DNA of 30,872 nucleotides from a virus, in IMG/VR virus record IMGVR_UViG_3300010430_000333, positions 1 through 30,872 of that record; one strand, written 5' to 3'. Below, piece by piece: positions 8,595-17,880 of this stretch (positions within the stretch are counted from its first letter, which is position 1; the number at the start of each line of letters is the position of its first letter). The position numbers and the translations under genes were made by a program. The notes under the pieces are model-generated. The model made no database searches. It was not told the origin of the DNA and was given only the letters and a program-made list of their open reading frames with translations.

Positions 8595-9037
8595 TGGCAG
8601 GAGACAAAACCACCAGCGGTGGCCTAAACTTCACATATCCCAGCAAAGGCAGAGCCAATTTCTCTGGTCTATTCGACGTCCTTTGGGCCAAGATCTCAGC
8701 GCACGACCACTCCGGCAACGGCAACGGCACTACCTTAACTAACTCTGCCTTCACCGACCTAAGTATTAGGGTGGCGAAGCTTAACATACAAAACGACGAA
8801 TATCTAGATGCCTTAGACAATGCTGGTACTGGCCGAGTAGACATGATCAAAGTCAACTCCAGCGACGTAGTAGAATTAGGAACAGCCCCCCTGGCCCCAC
8901 ACTTTACCCTTACCGACGGAGTTACAGCCCCTGCCACAACCGCAGGACAAGCCCACCTCTATATCGATACGGCAGATGGAGACTTAAAAATAAAATTCGG
9001 TGACGGAACAGTCAAAACCATAACAGTGGATACCTAA
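8594..9037 (+). CDS. Short fibre-module protein related to the 461-aa fibre
   Basis: A 147-residue protein. Residues 9-39 (GGLNFTYPSKGRANF...ISAHDHS) match the N-terminus of the fibre encoded at 6961, including the His-x-His motif, and residues 77-99 (AGTGRVDMIKVNSSDVVELG) match its second module. It lacks the fibre repeat and long surface domain, ending instead in a compact beta tail (AGQAHLYIDTADGDLKIKFGDG, about residues 118-139) of a kind common at the ends of phage fibres. It may be a short companion fibre or an adaptor sharing the same docking site. Its start overlaps the preceding stop (TAATG). Confidence 0.72.
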   Translation: MAGDKTTSGGLNFTYPSKGRANFSGLFDVLWAKISAHDHSGNGNGTTLTNSAFTDLSIRVAKLNIQNDEYLDALDNAGTGRVDMIKVNSSDVVELGTAPLAPHFTLTDGVTAPATTAGQAHLYIDTADGDLKIKFGDGTVKTITVDT

Positions 9038-9038
9038 G

Positions 9039-9320
9039 ATGAAAAGAATAGCCCCAGGGTTCTTTAGCCCGACAGCAATCGGCGGAGTACTAGGTGGATT
9101 AGGTTCAGTATTCGGCAGTAAGCAGAAGTTTATAGATAACTCTCCTGTGCAACAGCAAATGCAAGCTAACCAAATCAAATCTCAGCAGGCAGAGCAAGCC
9201 AATGTTAGAGAGCAGCAAGCTAGCCAACAGCACCTAAAATCCCAGTCAGACGCAGCACGACAGCGTGTTGATGCCTTAGATCGCATCATCCGCACTTTCC
9301 AACAAAACTTGAGGGTATGA
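9039..9320 (+). CDS. Small Gln-rich protein, probably virion-associated
   Basis: A 93-residue protein with a Gly-rich, weakly hydrophobic N-terminus (GFFSPTAIGGVLGGLGSVFG, residues 7-26) and a Gln/Ala-rich coiled-coil stretch (residues 38-90). This resembles the small, tail-proximal or internal proteins that podoviruses encode just before their tail tube genes, but the resemblance is one of composition only. It starts one base after the preceding stop and ends three bases before the next gene, so it belongs to the tail operon. Confidence 0.65.
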   Translation: MKRIAPGFFSPTAIGGVLGGLGSVFGSKQKFIDNSPVQQQMQANQIKSQQAEQANVREQQASQQHLKSQSDAARQRVDALDRIIRTFQQNLRV

Positions 9321-9323
9321 TTA

Positions 9324-10289
9324 ATGAGACGGATGGAAAGACTTATTGCGCAGGTACGCCGATTATCAGATAACGAGGAGTTTGATGACGATTCCTCTAA
9401 TTCCCTCGGTATTACGACCCAGGAGATCTCTGAATACATTAACGATGCTCAAGACAATATACAGGCTGCCATCAGTCTAGCCCACCCTAAAATCTTTATA
9501 GAGACTACATTGTTTGACCTGGTGGCTAACCAAGAATTGTACGATCTGCCCTCTGATATCTTCTTAGACGGAAGAATAGTACACGTAGAAGCAAAGTTCT
9601 CTGAGCGAACAGCGGATTACACGGCCCTAAAGCAGAGACACATTAAGACCCGGCTACCCGACGTAAAGTCAGAGATCCCAGATGGGTACATTAGAATAGC
9701 TAAGAAGTTGGCTATACAGCCCATCCCATCAAGGTCCTGGACCAATGGTATTAGGTTGACTTATCAAAGACGTCTCCCTAACCTAGGTTTTAGGATAGGA
9801 CAAGTAACCGCCACGCAGTCAGCCGGTGGAGACCTAACACGTATAGATTTAAACGCTTCCCCTACCAAGGCTCAAGATACAGACCTACCTACACTTGCCT
9901 CTAACTACATAACTCAGTACGACGAGCTAACCATAGTTAACAAGAAAGGTGTGATTCAAGCCTCAGCAATTCCGGTAAGTACTTACGATGCAGACCTTGG
10001 GTATATAACCATTGAACCGGGTCACACCCTAGGCGCAACAGAATCCATTAGCGTAGACGATTACGTAGTTGGCGGAGACTTCAATACGACTCACTCGGAA
10101 GCTCCCGACACCTGCGAAAGATACCTAATAGCCTACGGTGCTTGGAAATGCTTGAAGTCCGACAGCATGGTTGATTCTAGAGATCAAGAGAACGAACTAG
10201 CAGCAATGTTGCAAGAGATAGTTAACTCTTTTAGAGAGATAGACGAAGACCAGATCGAACTAAGAATAGATACAGATTGGGTAATATAG
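9324..10289 (+). CDS. Tail adaptor / head completion protein (tail tube A-like)
   Basis: A 321-residue protein directly before the large nozzle-type gene, the usual order for podovirus adaptor then nozzle. The N-terminal half has the helical adaptor pattern (TTQEISEYINDAQDNIQAAISLAHPKIFIETTLFDLVANQELYDLPSDIF), with the phrase LYDLPSD that recurs in phage adaptor proteins of this class. About residues 160-240 are an inserted beta region, making it longer than T7 gp11. The C-terminus returns to helices (ERYLIAYGAWKCLKSDS). It would form a ring beneath the portal and connect it to the tail nozzle. The call is moderate and rests on order and pattern. Confidence 0.65.
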   Translation: MRRMERLIAQVRRLSDNEEFDDDSSNSLGITTQEISEYINDAQDNIQAAISLAHPKIFIETTLFDLVANQELYDLPSDIFLDGRIVHVEAKFSERTADYTALKQRHIKTRLPDVKSEIPDGYIRIAKKLAIQPIPSRSWTNGIRLTYQRRLPNLGFRIGQVTATQSAGGDLTRIDLNASPTKAQDTDLPTLASNYITQYDELTIVNKKGVIQASAIPVSTYDADLGYITIEPGHTLGATESISVDDYVVGGDFNTTHSEAPDTCERYLIAYGAWKCLKSDSMVDSRDQENELAAMLQEIVNSFREIDEDQIELRIDTDWVI

Positions 10290-12920
10290 ATGGCAGTAAC
10301 GCATGGCATAAGGAAATTTTACTCTTCATTCCGAGGCCTTAACGAGATCCTAGATGACGTAGTACGAGAGGCCGGATTTGCCACCGTAGCGGAAAACGTT
10401 AGAATTTTAGAGGATGGTGCACTATCCAAAAGAAGAGGATACAAGATTTTCGCAGAGAGTGAAGGTGGTTACGGAGTCATTGGTTTCGACAGGATCGACC
10501 CAGAAACCGGTATGATTACCCAGGAAATCCTAGTGTTGTCCGAGACTCTAAGAAGGATGCGGACAGCTACTATTACACTAACTAATGTCAACTCCGACGG
10601 CCAAGACATCAACGTCTCTATACAAGGGGATTCAACAGCTGATGTAGCTGCATCAGGTTGGGGCTCATCGCCTTGGGGTGCTTTTGCTTGGGGAGACGCA
10701 GCAGGAAGAGGTTTTACCCTCACCTTAGGTGTGGCTGCAGTAATCGACAACAATGGCGACACTGTAACGGACGAAAAGACCACAGTAGCTTACCTAGGCG
10801 ATGAGATAGAGAGTCCTGGCCTAACTATAGCCAGTCTAGTAACTTTCCTTAATTCTGGCACAGATGTTACAGCCTCTGCCACAGTAGATACTGCAACTCC
10901 AGCACCGTTTTTAAGATTATTAGACGGCCTCACAATCGAACCAGGTGAGGTTATAGAGTTAGTCTATTACTACACCGAGGATATCACCGCCGACTCAGCC
11001 GCAGGGTTTCCTCTAGGGTTCGCAGATTTCAAGACCAACGACCAAGCCAGACATGTAGACTATGCAATCTTTAACAGATCTGTTTACATAACCACAGGCC
11101 TAGACAAATTACAACAATACGACGGCCAGGCTCTGTTCCAAGCAGGTATGAAAAAAGGCACTATCCCGACTACAGCAACAGGGGGTGCAGGGCTTCCAGT
11201 AGGAGACTACCTATACAAGGTACAGCCAGTATTTAGAGACAGGAACGGAGCTTTCCATGAAGGAGCTATCAGCGACCCAAGTATTAGTCTAACAGCTGCC
11301 TCAGAAGAAATCGACGTAGTGGTCACCAACATAGAAGACGGTAACGGTTACGATTCTCGTGGCGGCCTAGCTCAGGGAGCACAGACACTCTCCCCAGTAA
11401 GTGGCGTAGTCACAATATCCTTGGATGATGGTTCAGGTGGAGCACACACAGTAGTATCAGGGGACAAAGTACGAGTTCTTAACAGAGACGTAGCTACCAA
11501 CGCTTACGCTGAGTATGTAGTTGTTACGACTACCACCAACTCTATTGATGTTGCCTCATCTGTCGACATAGATCTGAACGATAATGACATAGTCAGCACA
11601 GGCATAACATTAGATGTTTACCGCACTATAGCAGGTGGCACCACAGAGTATTTACTGGTGGAGTCACTTAACAACAACCCTTTTGCTACAACTCAAACCT
11701 TTACTGATAACACCGCAGATTCTGCCCTAGGTGCTAGGTTCTTGGAACCTCTAGCTCCACCGGCTGAACCACCTACGTGTCGATACATTACAACGTTTAA
11801 CAACTCCTTAGTATTAGGTTATCAGAAGACAGACCCAAACAAAGTGTTTTATTCAGAGCCCGATGATCCTACCAACTTCCCAGTTCTTAACAACTTCCTT
11901 ACGGAATCCAATGACGGCGGCACGATCACAGCCGTTACCCAGTCCAATGAAACTCTAGTGGTATTCAGAAAGCGCAGTATATTCCTAGTAACAGGAGACT
12001 TCGCCAGAGACTCTATCCGAGTTACCAACCTAAGTAGCGGCGGTATCGGGTGCTCTTCTCACTCGTCTGTCCAAGACATAAACGGGGTGATCTTCTTCTT
12101 AGGAGAACGAGGCGTGTATACCATGGCAGGGGCAGGGATACCTACCTTGATATCCAACCAAGTCATTAAGTCTCTAACAACAAAGAGGACCCTAGAAGCT
12201 GAGAGGCTACACTTTGACAGGGCTGTAGCCGTCCACCACATCCAGGACAAACAGTATCTCCTATATATTCCCGCTGAATCAGTAGATTCGGGCAATATCT
12301 ACAGTAATGAGAGTTCGTTGCTGTTAGCCTATGATTACGTTAAGGATGATTGGACCACCTGGAAAAATACCCATTTCTCATCAGGAGTAACCTACCAAGG
12401 AGACGATCTTTGGTTTAGTTCCAGAGAGTTACGAGTAGCTGATTCTCAGGTTGAGTACAGAGTATGGAAACAACACAATGACAACCGGCTTCATGATTAC
12501 GGAGATCAACTCGATCCTGTAGAATTCACATACGGTAGTAGTTGGGAGGCTGTGGGAAATCCCTCAGTAGCAAAGAAGTTTCTACGTGTAAAGCTCCATT
12601 CTTACACCGATGTCGATTCCCCCTTACCAGTATCGGCTTTCAATGTCGACGCTTCCACCGAGATAGACTACAAGGAGAATACCCCTCACTCGCAATTCTC
12701 GTTTAACTTCCCCGATAGAGGATCAACGTGGGACTCTAGGCCCTGGGATGAATTTACATGGGGTGGAGCACAGCAACCGACCTTTAAGACTAAACTACGA
12801 AAGGGTCAAGCCCGCTCTATGCGTCTAATCCTAGAAAACTCTCAGTATGATACGAATGTTATATTCACAGGTTGGGAAGTAGAATATGCTGCTCCACAAG
12901 GTAACACAATCAAGCGGTAA
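10290..12920 (+). CDS. Large tail nozzle / stabilisation protein (P22 gp10- or T7 gp12-type)
   Basis: An 876-residue, beta-rich protein next to the adaptor. The N-terminus (GIRKFYSSFRGLNEI...ENVRILEDGALSKRRGYKIF) is the ring-binding opening seen in such proteins. The centre (about residues 500-700) has a propeller-like series including NNSLVLGYQKTDPNKVFYSEP, NETLVVFRKRSIFLVTGD, GVIFFLGERGVYTMAG and SSLLLAYDYVKDDWTTW. The C-terminus (RKGQARSMRLILEN...GWEVEYA) is a typical ending. A Trp-rich phrase WGSSPWGAFAWG (residues 124-135) recurs as WDSRPWDEFTWG near residue 813. It would form the end of the short tail. P3 begins within its last codons. Confidence 0.77.
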   Translation: MAVTHGIRKFYSSFRGLNEILDDVVREAGFATVAENVRILEDGALSKRRGYKIFAESEGGYGVIGFDRIDPETGMITQEILVLSETLRRMRTATITLTNVNSDGQDINVSIQGDSTADVAASGWGSSPWGAFAWGDAAGRGFTLTLGVAAVIDNNGDTVTDEKTTVAYLGDEIESPGLTIASLVTFLNSGTDVTASATVDTATPAPFLRLLDGLTIEPGEVIELVYYYTEDITADSAAGFPLGFADFKTNDQARHVDYAIFNRSVYITTGLDKLQQYDGQALFQAGMKKGTIPTTATGGAGLPVGDYLYKVQPVFRDRNGAFHEGAISDPSISLTAASEEIDVVVTNIEDGNGYDSRGGLAQGAQTLSPVSGVVTISLDDGSGGAHTVVSGDKVRVLNRDVATNAYAEYVVVTTTTNSIDVASSVDIDLNDNDIVSTGITLDVYRTIAGGTTEYLLVESLNNNPFATTQTFTDNTADSALGARFLEPLAPPAEPPTCRYITTFNNSLVLGYQKTDPNKVFYSEPDDPTNFPVLNNFLTESNDGGTITAVTQSNETLVVFRKRSIFLVTGDFARDSIRVTNLSSGGIGCSSHSSVQDINGVIFFLGERGVYTMAGAGIPTLISNQVIKSLTTKRTLEAERLHFDRAVAVHHIQDKQYLLYIPAESVDSGNIYSNESSLLLAYDYVKDDWTTWKNTHFSSGVTYQGDDLWFSSRELRVADSQVEYRVWKQHNDNRLHDYGDQLDPVEFTYGSSWEAVGNPSVAKKFLRVKLHSYTDVDSPLPVSAFNVDASTEIDYKENTPHSQFSFNFPDRGSTWDSRPWDEFTWGGAQQPTFKTKLRKGQARSMRLILENSQYDTNVIFTGWEVEYAAPQGNTIKR

Positions 12921-12936
12921 TGACATAAATAAGTAA
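12901..12936 (+). promoter_or_regulatory. Late promoter candidate P3 (GTAACACA-N14-ACATAAATAAGTAA)
   Basis: GTAACACA (12901-12908) lies in the last codons of the nozzle gene, followed after 14 bases by ACATAAATAAGTAA (12923-12936). It is the third copy of the P1/P2 element with identical spacing. The next gene and the three ejection-type genes lie just downstream. Because the first box is coding here, its preservation is the more notable. Confidence 0.62.
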
Positions 12937-12955
12937 CCCCAAACAGGACGACGAT

Positions 12956-13294
12956 TTGAAATTTCGAACGATAAAACCATTCACTCAAGGGAGACCAGTA
13001 GAGGAGTACTTAGCAAATTCGTTACGTGCTGACTTGCTGGATCTAACAGATGGCCTAAGTCGAATCACATTACTAGATAACCTGGAGTCTTTTCAATATG
13101 AAGGCACTATTACTAACGGTACTGAAGCTGAAATACGCAATCCTTTATCCACTCCTCCTAGCGGTAGATTCATTATCAAGCATAGCGGTGATATTTCAAT
13201 TGTTGATGGTGATACGGCTTGGACTACAGATTTTGTCTACCTGAAGAACTCAGGTTCTGCGCCCGCTACAGTAAAAGTTATATTTTTTAAATAA
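12956..13294 (+). CDS. Unknown 112-residue virion-block protein with TTG start
   Basis: It reads from TTG with AGGACG about five bases upstream; no ATG lies nearby in frame and the first residues (KFRTIKPFTQGRPVEEYL) look like a real N-terminus. An N-terminal helical part (residues 14-45, VEEYLANSLRADLLDLTDGLSRITLLDN) is followed by a beta domain (ESFQYEGTITNGTEAEIRNPLSTPPSGRFIIKHSGDISIVDGDTAW...VKVIFFK). This pattern of a short coil plus small beta domain is common in phage structural operons, but no function could be assigned. It is the first gene after P3, with the ejection-type genes following. Confidence 0.65.
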   Translation: MKFRTIKPFTQGRPVEEYLANSLRADLLDLTDGLSRITLLDNLESFQYEGTITNGTEAEIRNPLSTPPSGRFIIKHSGDISIVDGDTAWTTDFVYLKNSGSAPATVKVIFFK

Positions 13295-13305
13295 GGAAAC
13301 GATTA

Positions 13306-14535
13306 ATGGCTAACGGAAATACCCAAGAAGAGCAGGAAGCAGCAGCACTACTCAAGAAGAGACAGGCATCGGCCGATCAACTAAGATCCGAGACTCAGCG
13401 CCGCTTCCAAGATATTCGAGGGCAGCAGGACTTAGACAGAGCAGCAGCCCAAAGACAAGCACAAGAAGTTTTCGGAGAAGGATCCCTAGGAAGAGTAGAA
13501 GAGGGTAGAGCGGGCGAAGTATCGGATCTACTAAACATCGGCAGACAACAGCTAGACACAGGCGCATCCGGCCTAGACGAGGCTATAGCCCGACGAAGAC
13601 AGACTATCTCTACAGGGGGACAAGATCCCTCTTTCCAGAGAATAGGCGAAGCAGCTCGAAGAGCCCAAGACGTTCAAACCCAGACCTCCTTACGACAACT
13701 ACGAGGAGAGCTTGGGTCGCAAGGCGTTCGTGGCGGAATCAATTTACAACAACAACTAGGAACCCTAGGCCGAGCCAACTTGGCAGAGTCCCAGCTACAG
13801 GGCCAACTAGCTCAAGCTCGACTAGCTAGATTAAGTGAAGCTGAATCGGCTGAAGAGGGTCTACAGCGTTCGCGCATCGATCAACAGAGAGGTGCTCTAG
13901 CGGCTCAGGCGTCTGGCATAGAAAGAGCTAGATCTGAGGAAGCGGGCAGAGTAGCCACCAACGTACAGCGCTCGCTCCAAGAACGACTAGGTCGATTACA
14001 GCTAGTAGAAGGGGCTGCCCAACGCGGTGTCCTAGAAAGATCAGCAGCAGCACAGGAAGTGGGCTCAGAGGCTCAACTACAATCTCAGCGTGAAGCAGCA
14101 GCAGAGTCTAACCGGATCGCTCTAATACAAGCCAATAAGCCGGCAGCAGCCCCAGTACAACAAGGTGGTAAAGTGCTCTGTACTGAGCTATGTGATCTAG
14201 GGTTACTTGATCCTTACCTACTAGAGGCTGACCTACTTTATGCTACCACTATTTCCCCAATCACCAAGGTTGGTTACTGGATCTGGGCTAAACCTTTAGC
14301 AGAGTCCCTAAGAACCTCGCCTATACTCACTAAGGTAGTTACACCATTCGTAAGAGCGTGGGCTACAGAGATGGCCTACAAAGTCGGCTACGTAAGAAAA
14401 GGCTCTATCCTAGGTAAACTAATGACTGTTACATGTGAGCCAGCTTGCTACCTACTAGGCAAAACTTTACTAGCCCTTAACCTTGTCAATATGGAAGAAA
14501 TAACTTCACATGTAATACTAGGGAGAAACTCATAA
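13306..14535 (+). CDS. Internal virion / ejection-type protein 1 with coiled coil and conserved C-terminal domain
   Basis: A 409-residue protein. Residues 1-280 are Gln/Arg/Glu/Ala-rich and almost wholly coiled-coil in character. Residues about 285-409 form a distinct domain starting at GGKVLCTELCDLGLLDPYLLEAD and continuing GYWIWAKPLAESLRTSPILTKVVTPFVRAWATEMAYKVG. This CTEL...GY.-WA.P...WA.EMAY pattern recurs in phage virion proteins near the tail genes; its role is not settled. The protein is probably carried in the capsid and released with DNA. AGGAAACG precedes the ATG, and the stop overlaps the next start (TAATG). Confidence 0.65.
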   Translation: MANGNTQEEQEAAALLKKRQASADQLRSETQRRFQDIRGQQDLDRAAAQRQAQEVFGEGSLGRVEEGRAGEVSDLLNIGRQQLDTGASGLDEAIARRRQTISTGGQDPSFQRIGEAARRAQDVQTQTSLRQLRGELGSQGVRGGINLQQQLGTLGRANLAESQLQGQLAQARLARLSEAESAEEGLQRSRIDQQRGALAAQASGIERARSEEAGRVATNVQRSLQERLGRLQLVEGAAQRGVLERSAAAQEVGSEAQLQSQREAAAESNRIALIQANKPAAAPVQQGGKVLCTELCDLGLLDPYLLEADLLYATTISPITKVGYWIWAKPLAESLRTSPILTKVVTPFVRAWATEMAYKVGYVRKGSILGKLMTVTCEPACYLLGKTLLALNLVNMEEITSHVILGRNS

Positions 14536-16094
14536 TGAGTCCTTTTGGTCAGAATAACGAAAGCATCCTAGAACAAATCAATGCGCAGCGTCGGCTACGT
14601 CAGAACCCTCTACCATCTGATGTTCCTCCCCCCAAGATGCCCCAACCTATACCGGTGTCCGTTCCTCCTCCACAGGACACCATGGGTCAGGCCGACGCTG
14701 CACTTTTCGCTGCCCAAGAGATATCACAACAGAGGCAAGCAAATGCACAAACAAGAGAGATCGAAGCCGCCGACGCTACACAACTCCTTGACGACGCTGA
14801 CCGCTTTGACCAGAACGCGGCCCAAGCACAAGCAGCCGCCCAGGATTCTCAGCAAATAGCGCAAGAGAATAGAGCCCAGGCTCAACAGCTCGCTGAGTTA
14901 CACCAACAGGAAGCCCAGGAAGACGACGCCCTAGCAGAACAAGCAGAAGAACAAGCTCGTTCCGCGGACGTAATTAGGATTTCTCAAGACCCAGCAGTAG
15001 TAGAACAAGTCAAACCAGATCTAGCGGCAGCCATCGGAGTAGACCCCAAGTCTATCGATTCCGAGGTAGAAGACACTTTCCGAAATGTACAAGACATTCT
15101 TTCCGGTCAACTAGACCGTAACAACAAGAGACAATCAGAATTAGCACGTAAGCTAGAATCTGGCAGCGGTTTTACCTCCAAGGACAAGATAGCCCTAGGC
15201 ATGGCAGCACTACTTCCTATCATTATAGGAGCAGCTACAGGTAATATAGGACGAGGACTTACAGCAGCAGGCCAAAGCTTGAGTGCCATAGCTGGTCAAC
15301 AACAAGCTCAACAAAAAGCCGATAGAGCCGAACTGAAAGGTTTAGAGGGTTCCCAGCTTCAAATAGCAAAGCAATTACAATCAAGCCTAGGTGGCAAGAT
15401 TGCAGGTAAGCGACAAGCGGCAGCCTTAGTTAACGAACAGAAACAAGCAATCCAACAAGCCACTACGCAAGACCTAAGAGATCAAGGAATTAAGCTTAAG
15501 AACATCGCTTTGATAGAGAAGGCCAAGCAGGACAAAGTATTAACAAAATCTAAACTTGCTGACTTCAACGAGAAACTCAATTCCATAGTTAGCGGCAAAC
15601 CAGAGAAGGAAGGCAAAATCTCAGGAGACCAGCGAAAGGCTGCAACATTCTCCGTTAGAATGAGTCAAGCAGAAGACATTTTCGGAGTACTAGAAGACAA
15701 AGGTTTCAGCCCAGTAGAAGGTGAAGGATTCGTAGCCAACAGACTTAAGCGTGAAGACAGGCAATCTTACGAGCAATCACAACGTAACTTCGTAAACGCC
15801 TTGTTAAGAAGAGAATCTGGAGCAGCAATTTCCGAGGGAGAATTCGAGAGTGCGAACCAACAATACTTTTCTCAGCCAGGAGATTCGGCACAAGTAGCAG
15901 CACAGAAGAGAGCTAACAGAGCAGTTGCCATAGCAGGACTACAAGCAGAGGCAGGAGATACCGCAATAGGGGACATTTACTCTAGACTCGGTAACCTAGC
16001 ACCAGTATCAAGAGTAGAACAATCACAGTCACAGGTAGACTTCTCGCAGATGTCCGATGAGGAACTACAGCGCATCATTCAAGGGGGAGAATAG
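14535..16094 (+). CDS. Internal virion / ejection-type protein 2
   Basis: A 519-residue protein, Ala/Gln/Glu-rich with long coiled coils (about residues 60-150 and 255-340). One hydrophobic, Gly-rich segment (ALGMAALLPIIIGAATGNIG, about residues 222-241) could insert in a membrane. The N-terminal 50 residues are Pro-rich. Size, composition and position after the nozzle gene match the internal core proteins that podoviruses inject to build a channel through the cell envelope. No enzyme motif such as a transglycosylase was seen. The start overlaps the previous stop (TAATG). Confidence 0.62.
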   Translation: MSPFGQNNESILEQINAQRRLRQNPLPSDVPPPKMPQPIPVSVPPPQDTMGQADAALFAAQEISQQRQANAQTREIEAADATQLLDDADRFDQNAAQAQAAAQDSQQIAQENRAQAQQLAELHQQEAQEDDALAEQAEEQARSADVIRISQDPAVVEQVKPDLAAAIGVDPKSIDSEVEDTFRNVQDILSGQLDRNNKRQSELARKLESGSGFTSKDKIALGMAALLPIIIGAATGNIGRGLTAAGQSLSAIAGQQQAQQKADRAELKGLEGSQLQIAKQLQSSLGGKIAGKRQAAALVNEQKQAIQQATTQDLRDQGIKLKNIALIEKAKQDKVLTKSKLADFNEKLNSIVSGKPEKEGKISGDQRKAATFSVRMSQAEDIFGVLEDKGFSPVEGEGFVANRLKREDRQSYEQSQRNFVNALLRRESGAAISEGEFESANQQYFSQPGDSAQVAAQKRANRAVAIAGLQAEAGDTAIGDIYSRLGNLAPVSRVEQSQSQVDFSQMSDEELQRIIQGGE

Positions 16095-16095
16095 A

Positions 16096-17880
16096 ATGGC
16101 AGCAGCAGACGAAGCACGCAAAGAACTAGCTCGCAGAGAGTTGGCCAAAAGACAGGGTGGAGCACCTCAACCAGCTCCGGCACCCGAACCAATTTCACAA
16201 TTCGAGTCAGCTAAACAAGGCTTAGCTCAAGGTGTATCCTTCGGCTTTGCGGACGAAGCTTCAGGTGGAATAGGGGCCATTACCGATACAGTTACCAGTT
16301 TCATCAACGGTGACCTAGAGTGGGGCGACTTCACAGAATCTTATAGACAGCGCGTAGGCGAAGCCCGCGATGCAGTATCGGCAGCACAAGAAGCTAACCC
16401 CAAGACCTTTATGGCGGGACAAGCCGGCGGAGCTATAGCCTCAGGATTAGCAACAGGCGGCGCAGGTGCAATAGGCAAAGGACTAGGCGCAGCAACAAAA
16501 CTAGGCGCAGGACTAGGCGCAGCAGCAGCAGCCGGCGCAAGCGAAGCAGATCTAACCCGCGGAGAAGTAGGCGAATTAGCAGAAGATGCCCTGTTAGGTT
16601 CAGCCATAGGAGCAGTAACAGGCGTTGGCGGAGAACTCGTAGGAAAAGCACTAGGAGCCACAGGACGATTCGTAGGTCAATCCCAGATTGGACAAAAGCT
16701 TAGACAAGTAGCCTCTAACGTCATATCCCCCAAGGGAGCAGCTGCCTCACTAGCAAAAGAAGCACGCGCAAGTGGCAAAAAAGCATTCTCCCAAGTAGAA
16801 AACAAGAATCTGGAATCTGGCATTGCCGGACTCCAAAAGCGCGGAGTCATCCCCAGCGAGAGAGACACTTTCCTAGCAACTTCCAGGAAGGAGCTATCTC
16901 AAGCAGTCAAAGGCGAAAGGCAGACTCTAGGAAAATCCATAGAGAATCTAGCTACCCTAGCAGACGAATCAGGCGTAGATTTCGGATCTAACAAACTAGG
17001 CTTAAATAACCTACGAAAGGTTACGAAAGAGATACGTAAAGGATCCACAGCTGATGAATTCAACGTAGCACTAGACGAAGTATCTGATAGACTCACCAAC
17101 GAGAGCTTTAAAGCTACGGACCTAGCGGGCATCAAACAAGAATTAGATAACGTCATCCGAGTGGGTAACAAACTAGGTTCCTTAAAGAAGTCCCAAAGTA
17201 AAACCCTCATGGGTGTGCGTAAGCAAGTCAAAGAGGCTCTAGAGTCTAAGATAGATGAAGCGGCAGCCAATAACCCCCAGATGCAGCAAGAGCTAAACTC
17301 TCACGGCATGAAGAAATTCGCCGACCTCAACGACGCATTCTCCGACACTATCCAAGTAGACAGAGTATTAGATGACGCTGTAGCCCTAGCAGACGAAGCA
17401 GCCGGACGCCTTGAGGTGGGCAGCCTAGCAGACCAAATATCGGACCTAACTAGAATGGAAGGTGTAGTATCTGCGATCACAGGAGGAGCCGGCAAACTTG
17501 TAGGCAAAGCAGCAGAGGGAGTAACGAAGAAAGCAGGCCCAGCACTAGGAGCCGCAGGCAGAGGAATAGGCGCGACAGCGCGAGCAGCAGCCAGGCGTGA
17601 AAAAGAGTCAGCACTAGTAGCCCGTACCATTTACCAGTCAATAGACGAAGACAACATCATCAACGATGAAGGCGAACGACAAGCCCACGTCAGCCGAATC
17701 ATGAGAAACAGCACACTCCCTCACTCTCAGAAGTTTAGGGAAATCAACATGATGCAAACCACAGGCAAGATGAACCCCGAGTCTATCCCAGCCAGGGACA
17801 AGAAGCAGATACTAAAAGAGATTGATGCTGAAAACAGAGCCTTACAAGAGGAAGTGATGAATCAGCTTAGGGGATTATGA
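16096..17880 (+). CDS. Internal virion / ejection-type protein 3 with Gly/Ala hydrophobic region
   Basis: I choose the ATG at 16096 (594 residues) because AAGGGGGAG lies just upstream; an in-frame start at 16057 would overlap the preceding gene by 38 bases and has no better site. Residues about 30-45 contain FGFADEASGG, and residues about 105-195 are a long Gly/Ala-rich hydrophobic tract (GGAIASGLATGGAGAIGKGLGAATKLGAGLG...), resembling glycine-zipper membrane segments. The rest is helical with many charged residues. It is probably an ejected virion protein that interacts with the inner membrane. Another Gly/Ala patch lies near residue 470. It is the last long gene of the rightward block. Confidence 0.64.
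   Translation: MAAADEARKELARRELAKRQGGAPQPAPAPEPISQFESAKQGLAQGVSFGFADEASGGIGAITDTVTSFINGDLEWGDFTESYRQRVGEARDAVSAAQEANPKTFMAGQAGGAIASGLATGGAGAIGKGLGAATKLGAGLGAAAAAGASEADLTRGEVGELAEDALLGSAIGAVTGVGGELVGKALGATGRFVGQSQIGQKLRQVASNVISPKGAAASLAKEARASGKKAFSQVENKNLESGIAGLQKRGVIPSERDTFLATSRKELSQAVKGERQTLGKSIENLATLADESGVDFGSNKLGLNNLRKVTKEIRKGSTADEFNVALDEVSDRLTNESFKATDLAGIKQELDNVIRVGNKLGSLKKSQSKTLMGVRKQVKEALESKIDEAAANNPQMQQELNSHGMKKFADLNDAFSDTIQVDRVLDDAVALADEAAGRLEVGSLADQISDLTRMEGVVSAITGGAGKLVGKAAEGVTKKAGPALGAAGRGIGATARAAARREKESALVARTIYQSIDEDNIINDEGERQAHVSRIMRNSTLPHSQKFREINMMQTTGKMNPESIPARDKKQILKEIDAENRALQEEVMNQLRGL

Noticed and set aside
16057-16095. Upstream start for the third ejection-type protein
   Set aside because: It would overlap the preceding gene by 38 bases, while ATG 16096 has a strong AAGGGGGAG site.
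16341-16661. Long open frames on the - strand opposite the Ala/Gly-rich tract
   Set aside because: Two overlapping antisense frames are open because of GC-rich Ala/Gly codons; composition is low-complexity, there is no ribosome site, and the + strand gene is clear.
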